DNA of 41,761 nt, from contig NZ_JAIJZW010000007.1 of the NCBI RefSeq assembly GCF_019753765.1, positions 108,231 to 149,991 of the forward strand, written 5' to 3'. The stretch comes from Microbacterium marinilacus (GTDB lineage Bacteria > Actinomycetota > Actinomycetes > Actinomycetales > Microbacteriaceae). This document shows positions 34,270 to 41,761 of the stretch, piece after piece (position 1 is the stretch's first letter; the number at the start of each line of letters is the position of its first letter). The notes under the pieces were generated by a model. That model was not told where the DNA came from. It was given only the letters and a program-made list of their open reading frames with translations, and did not search any database. A program made the position numbers and the translations under genes.

Positions 34270-36791
34270 CGTCCACCGCGCTCGACGTCGTGCGGGCCGT
34301 CCGAGAGGGCGGCCCGCACGGGCGACCCCTGATGCGGTGGTGGTGGTTCTCCTCCCACCTCAGCGCGGAGGCGATCGACGCCGACCTCGACGCCATGGCC
34401 GCCGCGGGCATCGGCGGGGTCGAGGCCTGCTTCGTCTACCCCGTCGCCGAGCACGGCACGGGCTTCCTCTCGCCGGCGTTCCTCGAGCTCGTGTCGCACG
34501 CGGCGCGCGGCGCCGCGGCGCGCGGCCTGCGCTTCGACCTCACCCTCGGCGCCGGCTGGCCGTTCGGCGGCCCGCACGTCGACGAGGACCTCGCCGCACG
34601 GCGGCTGCACTGGGAGCGGATCGAGGTGGCTCCCGGCATCGAGGGCGTCGGCTACCGCGCCCCGCTCGACGGCGACCGGGTGATCGCCGCCTACGCCGGC
34701 GCGGGCTCGCTGCAGGAGCCGCCCCGGGAGTGGCAGCGGGTCGAGCTGAGCGCCCGGGAGGCCGCGCACGAGGGCGCGGGATCCCGGATCGAGGTGCCGC
34801 TGCTCGGGCGCGGCCCCCGCGTGGTGCTGGTCGCCGTCTCGCGCCTCACGGGCCAGAACGTCAAGCGCGCGCCGCACGGAGCCGAGGGGCTCGTGCTCGA
34901 CCACTACTCCGCCGCGGCGGCGAGCGCCCACCTCGACCGGGTCGCCGCGCCCCTGGTGGGCGCCGCCGGCGCCGAGCGGGTGCACGCCGGGTTCTGCGAC
35001 AGCTTCGAGGTCTTCGACGCCGACTGGACGCCGTCGCTGCCCGACGAGTTCCGCGTCCGCCGCGGCTACGAGCTGCTGCCGGAGCTCTGGATGCTGCACG
35101 CGCAGGCGCCGGGCTCGGAGCGCCTCCGGGCGGACGTGCTCGCGACGCTGACCGAGCTGTTCGAGGAGGCCTTCCTCGCGACGTTCCGGCGCTGGGCCGC
35201 AGCGCACGACATCCTGTTCCGGGCGCAGTGCTACGGCGAGCCGCCGATGCTGATGAGCAGCTTCCGGCACGTCGACCTGTTCGAGGGCGAGGGCTGGGGC
35301 TGGCGTCGCTGGACGAAGAACGGCTGGGCGGTGTCGGCCGCCGGCGCATACGGCAGGACGCTCGTGTCGTCGGAGACCTGGACGTGGGTGCGCTCCCCCT
35401 CGTTCCGCGCCGGGCCGTTCGACCTGCTGGGCGAGGCGTACGAGCACCTGCTGGGCGGCGTGAACCTGCTGGTGGGGCACGGATGGCCGCTCGGAGCGGC
35501 GCTCGGCGACGGACAGCCGGTCTTCTACGCCTCCGGTGCGCTGGACGCCCGCAACCCGTGGTGGCCCGTGGCGCCGGAGCTGTTCACGGGCCTGGGCCGG
35601 ATGTGCGCGGCCCTCCAGCTCGGCACCCGAGTCGCACAGGTCGCGATCTACCATCCGGTGGCCGAGCTGCGTGCGCGCCCCGACGGCGAGCGTCCGCTGG
35701 ATCTCTGGCGGCAGACGCGGCGCTTCGTCGACGACGACTTCCTCTCCGCCGTGCGCACCGAGGGGCTGGACGCCGACGTGCTCGACGACGACATGCTGCG
35801 GGCCGGCGGCGCCGAGAGGTTCGACGTCGTGCTCGTGCCCGCCGGCTGCACCCCGACGCCGGTCGCGGAGGAGGTGCTGCGCCGCTCGGGCCGCCGCGTG
35901 GTCCGCCTCTCCGCGGCCGAAGGAGAGGCCCGCACCGCCGAGATCCGGGGCGCGCTCGCGGGGCTCGTCCCGCCCCTGTCGACGAGCAGGCCGACGACCG
36001 TCGGCGTCACGACCCGACGCCTCGACGACGCCTGGCTGTCACTGGTGGTGAACACCGCGGAGACCGACAGCACCGTCACGCTGAGCGCCGCCGACCGCGA
36101 CCGCGTCCTCACCGTCTGGGACGCCGTCACGGGCGAGGCGCGGACGGTGGCGGAGGGCGGCGTCGCCACGATCCGCCTGGGCTCCTACGAGGGCGTGCTC
36201 GTCGCGCAGGCCGGCAGGGCGTTGGACACGGCGCCGGAGGCCGCGCCGTCGGGCGCCGCGATCAGCCCGACCGGCTGGGCGCTGGCCTCGCCGGACGGGA
36301 CGCGCGAGGTCTCCCTGCCGCACGTGTGGGAGGACGACCCGCTGGTGCCGCAGGGCACCGAGCGCCTCGCCTACGAGGCGGAGCTCCACCTGCCGGAGGG
36401 CGGCGCCGCGGTGCTGGACTTCGGCGATCCGCTGCCCCCGCCGCCCGCCCTCGCCGGCGCCGGGGGCCTGCGCGGCAACTCCTTCGCCGCGCCCGCGACC
36501 CCGCCGATCGGCGCCGCCGCGCGCGTCCTCGTCGACGGCACGCCCGCGGGCGGCGTGTGGCGGACGCCGTCGACGGTCTCGCTGGGCACGCTCGCGGCCG
36601 GCGTCCACCGCCTGCGCGTCGAGGTCACGGGCCTCGGCGTGGGCCCGACGGCCGCCGGCGCCGCGGATGGCGCCGCAGCGGAGGTGCGCGCGGCGACGGG
36701 AGCGCGGTTCCGCGTACAGGACGCCGCGAGCCGGGCGGACGGCGTGCGTTCGGGCATCCTGCGCGCCCCGGTCGTGCGCATCACGCGCTGA
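34266..36791 (+). CDS. GH106-like alpha-L-rhamnosidase
   Basis: An 841-aa protein that resembles glycoside hydrolase family 106. The N-terminal barrel starts RPLMRWWWFSSHLSAEAID and AMAAAGIGGVEACFVYPV, the family opening. Later come FCDSFEVFDADWTPSL, QCYGEPPMLMSS, and SETWTWVRSPSFR with Glu in likely active-site loops, then VGHGWPLGA. The C-terminus (about 700-841) is a beta-sandwich (LDFGDPLPPPPALAG, then VWRTPSTVSLGTLAAGVHRLRVEV). Catalytic residues are not assigned. There is no signal peptide, so it acts in the cytoplasm on an imported compound. It is shorter than many GH106 enzymes (about 1000 aa). Translationally coupled to the MFS gene. Confidence 0.8.
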   Translation: MTSTALDVVRAVREGGPHGRPLMRWWWFSSHLSAEAIDADLDAMAAAGIGGVEACFVYPVAEHGTGFLSPAFLELVSHAARGAAARGLRFDLTLGAGWPFGGPHVDEDLAARRLHWERIEVAPGIEGVGYRAPLDGDRVIAAYAGAGSLQEPPREWQRVELSAREAAHEGAGSRIEVPLLGRGPRVVLVAVSRLTGQNVKRAPHGAEGLVLDHYSAAAASAHLDRVAAPLVGAAGAERVHAGFCDSFEVFDADWTPSLPDEFRVRRGYELLPELWMLHAQAPGSERLRADVLATLTELFEEAFLATFRRWAAAHDILFRAQCYGEPPMLMSSFRHVDLFEGEGWGWRRWTKNGWAVSAAGAYGRTLVSSETWTWVRSPSFRAGPFDLLGEAYEHLLGGVNLLVGHGWPLGAALGDGQPVFYASGALDARNPWWPVAPELFTGLGRMCAALQLGTRVAQVAIYHPVAELRARPDGERPLDLWRQTRRFVDDDFLSAVRTEGLDADVLDDDMLRAGGAERFDVVLVPAGCTPTPVAEEVLRRSGRRVVRLSAAEGEARTAEIRGALAGLVPPLSTSRPTTVGVTTRRLDDAWLSLVVNTAETDSTVTLSAADRDRVLTVWDAVTGEARTVAEGGVATIRLGSYEGVLVAQAGRALDTAPEAAPSGAAISPTGWALASPDGTREVSLPHVWEDDPLVPQGTERLAYEAELHLPEGGAAVLDFGDPLPPPPALAGAGGLRGNSFAAPATPPIGAAARVLVDGTPAGGVWRTPSTVSLGTLAAGVHRLRVEVTGLGVGPTAAGAADGAAAEVRAATGARFRVQDAASRADGVRSGILRAPVVRITR

Positions 36792-36840
36792 GCCCCGCCC
36801 CGCCGCGGGGCACGGATCGGGGCGGGCCCGCCGCGGATGG

Positions 36841-36846
36841 GACGAT
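36841..36846 (+). promoter_or_regulatory. Possible -10 of the GntR gene
   Basis: GACGAT lies 6 nt before the ATG at 36853. The geometry is leaderless, though the first base departs from TANNNT. Confidence 0.35.
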
Positions 36847-36852
36847 GGGTCG

Positions 36853-37527
36853 ATGAGCACAACGCGCGCCGAGGAGATCTCGCGGGTCCTCGCCGACCGG
36901 ATCGTCGAGGGGACCATCGCGCCCGGGGAGCGCCTGCCCAGCGAGGCGCGCCTCGTCGACGAGTTCGGCGCGAGCCGGCCGGTGGTGCGGGAGGCGCTGC
37001 ACCGCCTGCAGTCGCGGGGCCTGGTGCGCACCCGCGTGGGCTCGGGCAGCTATGCGCTGACCCCGCCCGCACCGACGTCGGGCGACGACTGGCTCTCGGC
37101 GCGCGACGACTCCGAGCGCTCCGAGCTGCACGCGTTCCGCATCGCGGTCGAGGCCGAGGCGGCCGCGCACGCGGCGCGGGCGGCGACGCCCGAGGCGACG
37201 GCCGAGATCGATGCCGCCCTGGCCGCCCTCGAGCGCGCGCAGCTGCCGGTCGAGACGGTCGAGGCGGACTTCGCGTTCCACCGGGCGATCGCCGCCGCCT
37301 CGGGCAACCGCTACCTGCTGGCGGCGCTCGACCGCATGGGCGCCCGGGTCATCGTGCTGCCGCCCGCCCGGATCTCCGATGCGCAGCGGGACGCTGCGGA
37401 GGCGGCGGCCGTGCTGGCGGAGCACCGCTCGGTCGCGACGGCCATCCGGCTCGCCGACCCGCTCGCGGCCTCGGCCGCCATGCGGGCGCACCTCACGGCG
37501 TCCACCGCCCGCCGCGCCGCCCGCTGA
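36853..37527 (+). CDS. GntR/FadR-family transcriptional regulator
   Basis: A 224-aa regulator. The winged helix spans about 5-70 (EEISRVLADRIVEGTI, RLVDEFGASRPVVREALHRLQSRGLVRTRVGSGSYA in pieces). The all-helical FCD effector domain spans about 85-215 (ELHAFRIAVEAEAAAHAA, ADFAFHRAIAAASGNRYLL, EHRSVATAIRL, AMRAHL), and the His residues there fit its metal site. FCD members of sugar-acid operons bind hexuronate/aldarate-type effectors. It lies 61 bp downstream of the GH106-like gene and is the only regulator next to this operon, so it probably controls it through the site at 31681. Confidence 0.9.
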   Translation: MSTTRAEEISRVLADRIVEGTIAPGERLPSEARLVDEFGASRPVVREALHRLQSRGLVRTRVGSGSYALTPPAPTSGDDWLSARDDSERSELHAFRIAVEAEAAAHAARAATPEATAEIDAALAALERAQLPVETVEADFAFHRAIAAASGNRYLLAALDRMGARVIVLPPARISDAQRDAAEAAAVLAEHRSVATAIRLADPLAASAAMRAHLTASTARRAAR

Positions 37528-37564
37528 CCGCGCCCGGGCGGGGCCGCCGGCCTCGCGCGACGGG

Positions 37565-38527
37565 TCAGAGCTTGCGCAGCAGCACGGACTCGACGGAGTG
37601 GTCGGCGCCCTTCCTGAGCACGAGCGACGCGCGGTGCCTGGTGGGCAGCACGTTCTCGACGAGGTTCGGCAGGTTGATGTCGTTCCAGTAGCCGCGCGCG
37701 GTGTCGATCGCCTCGTCGTCGGACAGGTGCGCGAACACGTTGAAGTGCGACGCCGGGTTGGCGAACGCGCCCTCGCGCAGCGCCAGGAAGCGATCGATGT
37801 ACCACTGCTCGATGTGCCCCGCGTCGGCGTCGACGTAGATCGAGAAGTCGAACAGGTCGCTGACGGCGACGTCGTTCGGGGCGGGCGGGGGCTGCAGCAC
37901 GTTGAGCCCCTCGACGATGACCACGTCGGGCCGCCTGACCACCACGTGCGCGTCCGGCATGATGTCGTACTTCATGTGCGAGTAGAACGGCGCGCGCACC
38001 TCGTCGGCGCCGCTCTTCACCTCCGTGACGAACTCCACGAGCCCTCGACGGTCGTACGACTCGGGGAAGCCCTTGCGCTCCATGAGGCCGCGGCGCTCGA
38101 GCTCGGCGTTCGGATACAGGAAGCCGTCGGTGGTGACGAGCTCCACGCGCGGGGTGTCTGCCCAGCGGCTCATCAGCTCGCGCAGCAGTCGCGCGATGGT
38201 CGACTTCCCGACGGCGACCGAGCCGGCGACGCCCACCACGAACGGCGTGGTGCGCTCGGCGGCCTGGTCGGGCGGGGTGCCCAGGAAGTCGCTGACCTCG
38301 CTGCCGAGCCGGCGCGTGGTCTTCGCGTAGATCGAGAGCAGGCGGCTCAGCGGCAGGTAGACCTCCCGCACCTCCGTGAGGTCGAGCCGGTCGCCGATGC
38401 CGCGCAGCTTGATGACCTCCGACTCGGTGAGCGGCTGGTCCATCCCGGCCGCGAGGCGCGACCAGTCGTCGCGCGCGATCTCGCCGTAGAGCGAGAGCGG
38501 CGCGGAGGGAGGGGCTGCGGCACTCAT
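37565..38527 (-). CDS. coaA: Pantothenate kinase type I
   Basis: Phosphorylates pantothenate, the first and regulated step of CoA synthesis. It is 320 aa, usual length. The P-loop [12 protein letters not shown] lies at 99-110, with [30 protein letters not shown] in pieces and [10 protein letters not shown] as further family blocks. [20 protein letters not shown] is near the end. The ATG at 38525-38527 follows TACGAT by 7 nt and could be leaderless; an ATG three codons earlier would overlap that hexamer. It is 41 bp downstream of the iron permease gene on the same strand. Confidence 0.96.
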   Translation of the reverse strand: MSAAAPPSAPLSLYGEIARDDWSRLAAGMDQPLTESEVIKLRGIGDRLDLTEVREVYLPLSRLLSIYAKTTRRLGSEVSDFLGTPPDQAAERTTPFVVGVAGSVAVGKSTIARLLRELMSRWADTPRVELVTTDGFLYPNAELERRGLMERKGFPESYDRRGLVEFVTEVKSGADEVRAPFYSHMKYDIMPDAHVVVRRPDVVIVEGLNVLQPPPAPNDVAVSDLFDFSIYVDADAGHIEQWYIDRFLALREGAFANPASHFNVFAHLSDDEAIDTARGYWNDINLPNLVENVLPTRHRASLVLRKGADHSVESVLLRKL

Positions 38528-38534
38528 CCGGCCC

Positions 38535-38540
38535 ATCGTA
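38535..38540 (-). promoter_or_regulatory. -10 element of leaderless coaA promoter
   Basis: TACGAT on the minus strand is followed by 7 nt and the ATG. It gives coaA a promoter apart from the iron-regulated genes upstream. Confidence 0.5.
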
Positions 38541-38568
38541 TCGGCGCGGCCGCCGGCGTCCGGCACGT

Positions 38569-39600
38569 TCAGCGTCCCCTGCGGGCCTCGCCGACGAGCA
38601 GCGCCACGAGATACACGCCGCCGAGCACCACCGTGACGACGCCCACCGGCACGGGGCTGGCCGGCACGTGCTGCGCGAGCATGTCCGCCCCGAGCAGCAG
38701 GAAGCCCCCGGTGAGGGCGGAGTGCAGCAGCGGGATGCCGCCCGAGCCCGCGATGCGCCGCGCGATCTGCGGGGCGGACAGGGCGACGAAGGCGATCGGC
38801 CCGGTGGTCGCCGTGACGAGCGCGGTCAGCACGACACCGAGGCCGAGGATGCCGAGACGGGCGGGCTCGACGCGCACGCCGTGGGACGCCGCGGTCTCGT
38901 CGCCCAGCTCGAGCTGGCGCAGGGTGTGAGCGGCGAGGATGACCAGCGGCGCGGCCACGGCGAGCGCGATCGCGCCGGGCAGCACGTCTCGCCACGCCGC
39001 CAGCGAGAGGGATCCAGCGCCCCACATCGCCGCGGTCATCGCGACCTCCGCCTTGGCGCGCAGCAGCAGCCAGATGTTGACGCCGTGCAGCATGGCGGTC
39101 ACGCCGACGCCGACCACGATCAGCCGGAACCCCTGCACGCCGCGGCGGTAGGCGAGCAGGTACACGACGACGGCGGTGGCGGCGCCGCCGAGGAGAGCGC
39201 CGGTCGTCGAGGCCGCGGCGCCCAGGCCGAGGACGACGGTCGCGAAGATGACGCCCGTGTACGAGCCGGTCGCGAAGCCGATGATGTCGGGCGAGCCGAG
39301 CGGGTTTCGCGTGATGGTCTGGAACAGCGCGCCGGCGACTCCCAGCGCCGCGCCGAACAGCAGCGCGGCGACCACGCGCGGCAGCCGCCACTCGAGCACG
39401 ACGGTCGAGTCGAACCCGCCCTGCCCCGTCAGCGCCACGACCACCTCGCCGATCGTGAGCCCCAGATCGCCCAGCGCGAGCGCCACGATCGACAGCGCGC
39501 CGGCGAGGGCGCCCAGCAGCGCCGCGGTGAGCACGGAGCGACGACGGCGGGAGTGCAGCGCGAGGCGCACGTCCTGCACGGCGGCGTCGACGGCGGTCAC
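38569..39600 (-). CDS. FecCD-family iron-siderophore ABC permease (second subunit)
   Basis: A 343-aa permease with about 9-10 membrane helices. Hallmarks are [41 protein letters not shown] in pieces, the coupling-loop Gly in [10 protein letters not shown], and VVTALVGGVYL-like end ([15 protein letters not shown]). GTG at 39598-39600 overlaps the upstream permease by 4 bp. It imports ferric siderophores or haem with an ATPase and the receptor gene. No ATPase gene follows; coaA is next. Under control of the iron box upstream. Confidence 0.93.
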   Translation of the reverse strand: MTAVDAAVQDVRLALHSRRRRSVLTAALLGALAGALSIVALALGDLGLTIGEVVVALTGQGGFDSTVVLEWRLPRVVAALLFGAALGVAGALFQTITRNPLGSPDIIGFATGSYTGVIFATVVLGLGAAASTTGALLGGAATAVVVYLLAYRRGVQGFRLIVVGVGVTAMLHGVNIWLLLRAKAEVAMTAAMWGAGSLSLAAWRDVLPGAIALAVAAPLVILAAHTLRQLELGDETAASHGVRVEPARLGILGLGVVLTALVTATTGPIAFVALSAPQIARRIAGSGGIPLLHSALTGGFLLLGADMLAQHVPASPVPVGVVTVVLGGVYLVALLVGEARRGR

Positions 39601-40598
39601 AGCGCGATCACCCGCCGGCGGCGCACGAGCGCGATCAGCACGGGCGCCCCCACGAAGGCGGTGACGATGCCGACGGGCACCTCTCCGGGCCAGAGCACGA
39701 CGCGGGCGATGATGTCGGAGGCGAGCAGGATCACCGGCGCGTACAGCAGCGTCAGACCGGTGATCCAGCGCTGGTCGGGCCCGGCGAGCGCGCGGGCGAG
39801 GTGCGGCACCATGAGGCCGAGGAACGAGATCGGCCCGGCGACGGCTGTCGCGCCGCCGGCGAGCAGCGCGATGGCGAGCACGGCCCCGGCCCGGGTGAGC
39901 CCCACCTTCGCGCCGAGCGAGCGGGCCACGTCCTCGCCGAGCGCGAGCGCGTTCAGCGGGCCGCCCACCAGCAGAGCGAACGCGAGACCCACGGCGAGGA
40001 ACGGCAGCAGCGGCACGAGCACGTCCCAGCCGCGCTCGAGCAGCGTGCCCGCCTCCCAGACCTGCAGCGCGTTGAACGTGCGTGGCGCGGAGAGCCGCAG
40101 GCCGCCGACGATGCCCGTCAGGACGGCCGAGAAGGCCACGCCCGCGAGCGTGAGCTTGACAGGGTCGATGCGGGCGGCCCCGCCGCCGATCAGGGCGACC
40201 GCCACGGTCGCGACCAGCGCGCCGCCGAACGCGAACCACGCGTACTGCGTCGGCGCGGAGGCGCCGAGCAGCGCCACGGCGAGCGCGACCGAGAAGGACG
40301 ACCCCGCGGTCACCCCGAGGATGCCGGGATCCGCCAGCGGGTTGCGGGTGATCGACTGGATGAGAGCGCCCGCGACGCCGAGCGCCGCCCCGGTCACGAC
40401 GCCCACCACCGTGCGCGGCACGCGCAGCTCGACGATCGCGTGCAGGTCGGCCGGCGCGACGTCCCCGCCCGTCAGCGCCGCCAGGACGACGTCGGGCGGG
40501 ACCGGGCGGCTGCCGATCGCGAGGCTCAGCACCACGACCGCGGCGAGCGCCGCGATGCCTCCCCCGAGCGCGAGAAGGCGTCGGGAGCGGGCGGACAT
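39597..40598 (-). CDS. FecCD-family iron-siderophore ABC permease (first subunit)
   Basis: A 333-aa permease paired with the following one. Visible are [39 protein letters not shown] in pieces, the coupling segment [14 protein letters not shown] and [21 protein letters not shown] at the end. The ATG lies directly downstream of the iron box with almost no leader (TAGCCT inside the box is 9 nt before the ATG). Forms a heterodimer with the next gene product. Confidence 0.94.
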   Translation of the reverse strand: MSARSRRLLALGGGIAALAAVVVLSLAIGSRPVPPDVVLAALTGGDVAPADLHAIVELRVPRTVVGVVTGAALGVAGALIQSITRNPLADPGILGVTAGSSFSVALAVALLGASAPTQYAWFAFGGALVATVAVALIGGGAARIDPVKLTLAGVAFSAVLTGIVGGLRLSAPRTFNALQVWEAGTLLERGWDVLVPLLPFLAVGLAFALLVGGPLNALALGEDVARSLGAKVGLTRAGAVLAIALLAGGATAVAGPISFLGLMVPHLARALAGPDQRWITGLTLLYAPVILLASDIIARVVLWPGEVPVGIVTAFVGAPVLIALVRRRRVIAL

Positions 40599-40602
40599 GA
40601 TG

Positions 40603-40620
40603 TGGTTAGGCTAGCCTCAG
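40603..40620. promoter_or_regulatory. DtxR/IdeR-type iron box between permease and receptor genes
   Basis: GGTTAGGCTAGCCT lies within 40603-40620 and matches the DtxR/IdeR consensus core GGTTAGGCTAACCT with one mismatch. It includes TAGCCT and TAGGCT, usable as -10 elements for the minus- and plus-strand genes. Iron-loaded repressor would shut off both directions. Confidence 0.8.
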
Positions 40621-40694
40621 CAGTCGCGGGATCGCGAATCCCGCCGTCCGGGTGTCACCCGTCAACCGTCCCCAGACGAAGAAGGTCCTCTCCT

Positions 40695-41687
40695 ATGCGT
40701 TCCCTCCGAGGTCTCGCCGTCGTCGCCGTCGTCGGCGCCCTGGCGCTCACCGCGTGCTCGTCCCCCGCCGCCGACGAGCCGGCCGCCGACTCCAGCGCCG
40801 GTTCCGCCGACTCGGGCTACCCCGTGACGATCCCGACGAACTTCGGCGACGTCACGATCGACGAGAAGCCCGAGCGCGTCGTCGCGCTCGGCTGGGGCGA
40901 TGCCGAGCTCGCGCTCGCGTTCGACGTGCAGCCCGTCGGCGCGGCCGACTGGCTGGCGTTCGGCGGGGAGGGCGTCGGCCCGTGGTCCGAGGGCCTGTAC
41001 GACGAGGCCCCCGAGATCCTCGGCACCCTCGAGCTGTCGTACGAGGCGGTCGCGGCGCTCGAGCCCGACCTCATCCTGGACGTGCGCGGCGCCGGCGACG
41101 CGGAGCGCTACGAGCGCCTGTCCTCGATCGCGACGACCGTCGGCGTGTCCGAGGGCGGCGAGGGCTACAAGACCCGGCCCGACGAGCAGGTGCGCATGGT
41201 GGGCGCGGCCCTCGGCCAGCCGGAGCGCGCCGAGGAGATGCTCGCCGAGGTCGACGCGGCGTTCGCCGAGGTGACCGAGGCGCACCCCGAGTGGGCGGGC
41301 AAGACCTTCACCGCCGCGACCCGCACGAGCGAGGGCTGGGGCGCGTACTTCGACGACGCCCGCAGCCTGTTCCTCGAGGACCTGGGCTTCGTGCCCAACG
41401 AGACGATCACCGACCTCTCCGACACGAGTGAGAACGGCTGGAGCGTCAAGATCTCGCCCGAGCAGCTCGACCTGCTGGACGCCGACCTGATCGTCGCCTT
41501 CCCGATCTGGATCGAGACCACCGAGATCACCGAGGACGCCGGCTGGCAGCAGATCCCGGCGGTCGAGGACGGGCGTGCCGTGGTGATCGACGGCAACGTG
41601 TCGCAGTCGTTCTCGCTCGGCACGCCGGCGTCGAAGCTGTACGCGATCGAGAACCTCGTCCCGCTCCTCGAGGACGCGATCGACTGA
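40695..41687 (+). CDS. Iron-siderophore ABC receptor lipoprotein
   Basis: A 330-aa lipoprotein. The lipobox LTAC has Cys21, followed by a Ser/Ala/Asp linker and a TroA/FepB-like binding fold: VTIPTNFGDVTIDEKPERVVALGWGDAELAL in pieces, LSYEAVAALEPDLILDVRG, VRMVGAALGQPERAEEMLAEVDAAF, and LDLLDADLIVAFPIW. Receptors of this group bind ferric siderophores (or haem) and feed FecCD-type permeases. ATG at 40695 has GAAGGT 8 nt upstream. Transcribed away from the permeases across the shared iron box. The remaining 74 bp to the window end hold no visible gene. Confidence 0.94.
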   Translation: MRSLRGLAVVAVVGALALTACSSPAADEPAADSSAGSADSGYPVTIPTNFGDVTIDEKPERVVALGWGDAELALAFDVQPVGAADWLAFGGEGVGPWSEGLYDEAPEILGTLELSYEAVAALEPDLILDVRGAGDAERYERLSSIATTVGVSEGGEGYKTRPDEQVRMVGAALGQPERAEEMLAEVDAAFAEVTEAHPEWAGKTFTAATRTSEGWGAYFDDARSLFLEDLGFVPNETITDLSDTSENGWSVKISPEQLDLLDADLIVAFPIWIETTEITEDAGWQQIPAVEDGRAVVIDGNVSQSFSLGTPASKLYAIENLVPLLEDAID

Positions 41688-41761
41688 TCCTTCGCGGGTG
41701 CGCCGGCGCGGATAGGGCCGGGGCCCCCGCCGGGATCGGCCGCAAATGAACCACGCAAACC

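Overview
The window is a continuous stretch of a very GC-rich actinobacterial chromosome, most likely from the Microbacteriaceae (Microbacterium-like). The evidence is the strong G/C bias at third codon positions, frequent GTG starts and one TTG start, many ATGA/GTGA overlaps, an actinobacterial GuaB3, a lone groES under two CIRCE operators, a DtxR/IdeR-type iron box, and many genes whose -10 hexamer lies 6-7 nt before the start codon (leaderless transcription). The genus is inferred, not proven. I see no rRNA, tRNA, IS element, phage gene or CRISPR array.

Layout. 1-6.5 kb: purine block (guaA, DUF3817 protein, SURF1-like protein, guaB3, a glycine-rich orphan, guaB). 6.7-10.8 kb: branched-chain amino acid type ABC transporter livHMGF; its likely lipoprotein receptor lies apart at 16.8-18.1 kb on the other strand. 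Between these two parts, and bounded by two strong terminators, is an accessory islet (10.9-16.7 kb): two secreted proteins (one heparin-lyase-I-like, one unrecognised), a HutC-type GntR regulator, an ascorbate-type PTS EIIC-EIIB fusion and a SIS-domain sugar-phosphate protein. Four operator copies resembling the DasR 'dre' site lie in front of both arms of this islet and tie them into one regulon. 18.3-28.1 kb: housekeeping genes (rarD, groES, a THUMP-like methyltransferase, the t6A genes tsaD-rimI-tsaB and tsaE, alr, acpS, glmS).

28.2-37.5 kb: an XRE regulator faces a long, possibly structured leader and a 31-residue membrane peptide. A near-complete aldarate pathway follows. A talarate/galactarate dehydratase of the enolase superfamily makes 5-dehydro-4-deoxyglucarate, KdgD converts this to 2-oxoglutarate semialdehyde, and an aldehyde dehydrogenase yields 2-oxoglutarate. 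The genes lie with an MFS importer, a cytoplasmic GH106-like rhamnosidase and a FadR-type GntR regulator. 37.6-41.7 kb: coaA and a siderophore/iron ABC uptake set (two FecCD permeases and a divergent lipoprotein receptor, without an ATPase) around a DtxR/IdeR-like box.

The best candidate for an undescribed system is the 10.9-16.7 kb islet: apparent extracellular cleavage of an acidic polysaccharide coupled to an Ula-type PTS and a SIS protein under one dre-like operator set. Next are the XRE/leader/mini-protein unit and the pairing of aldarate catabolism with a GH106 enzyme.
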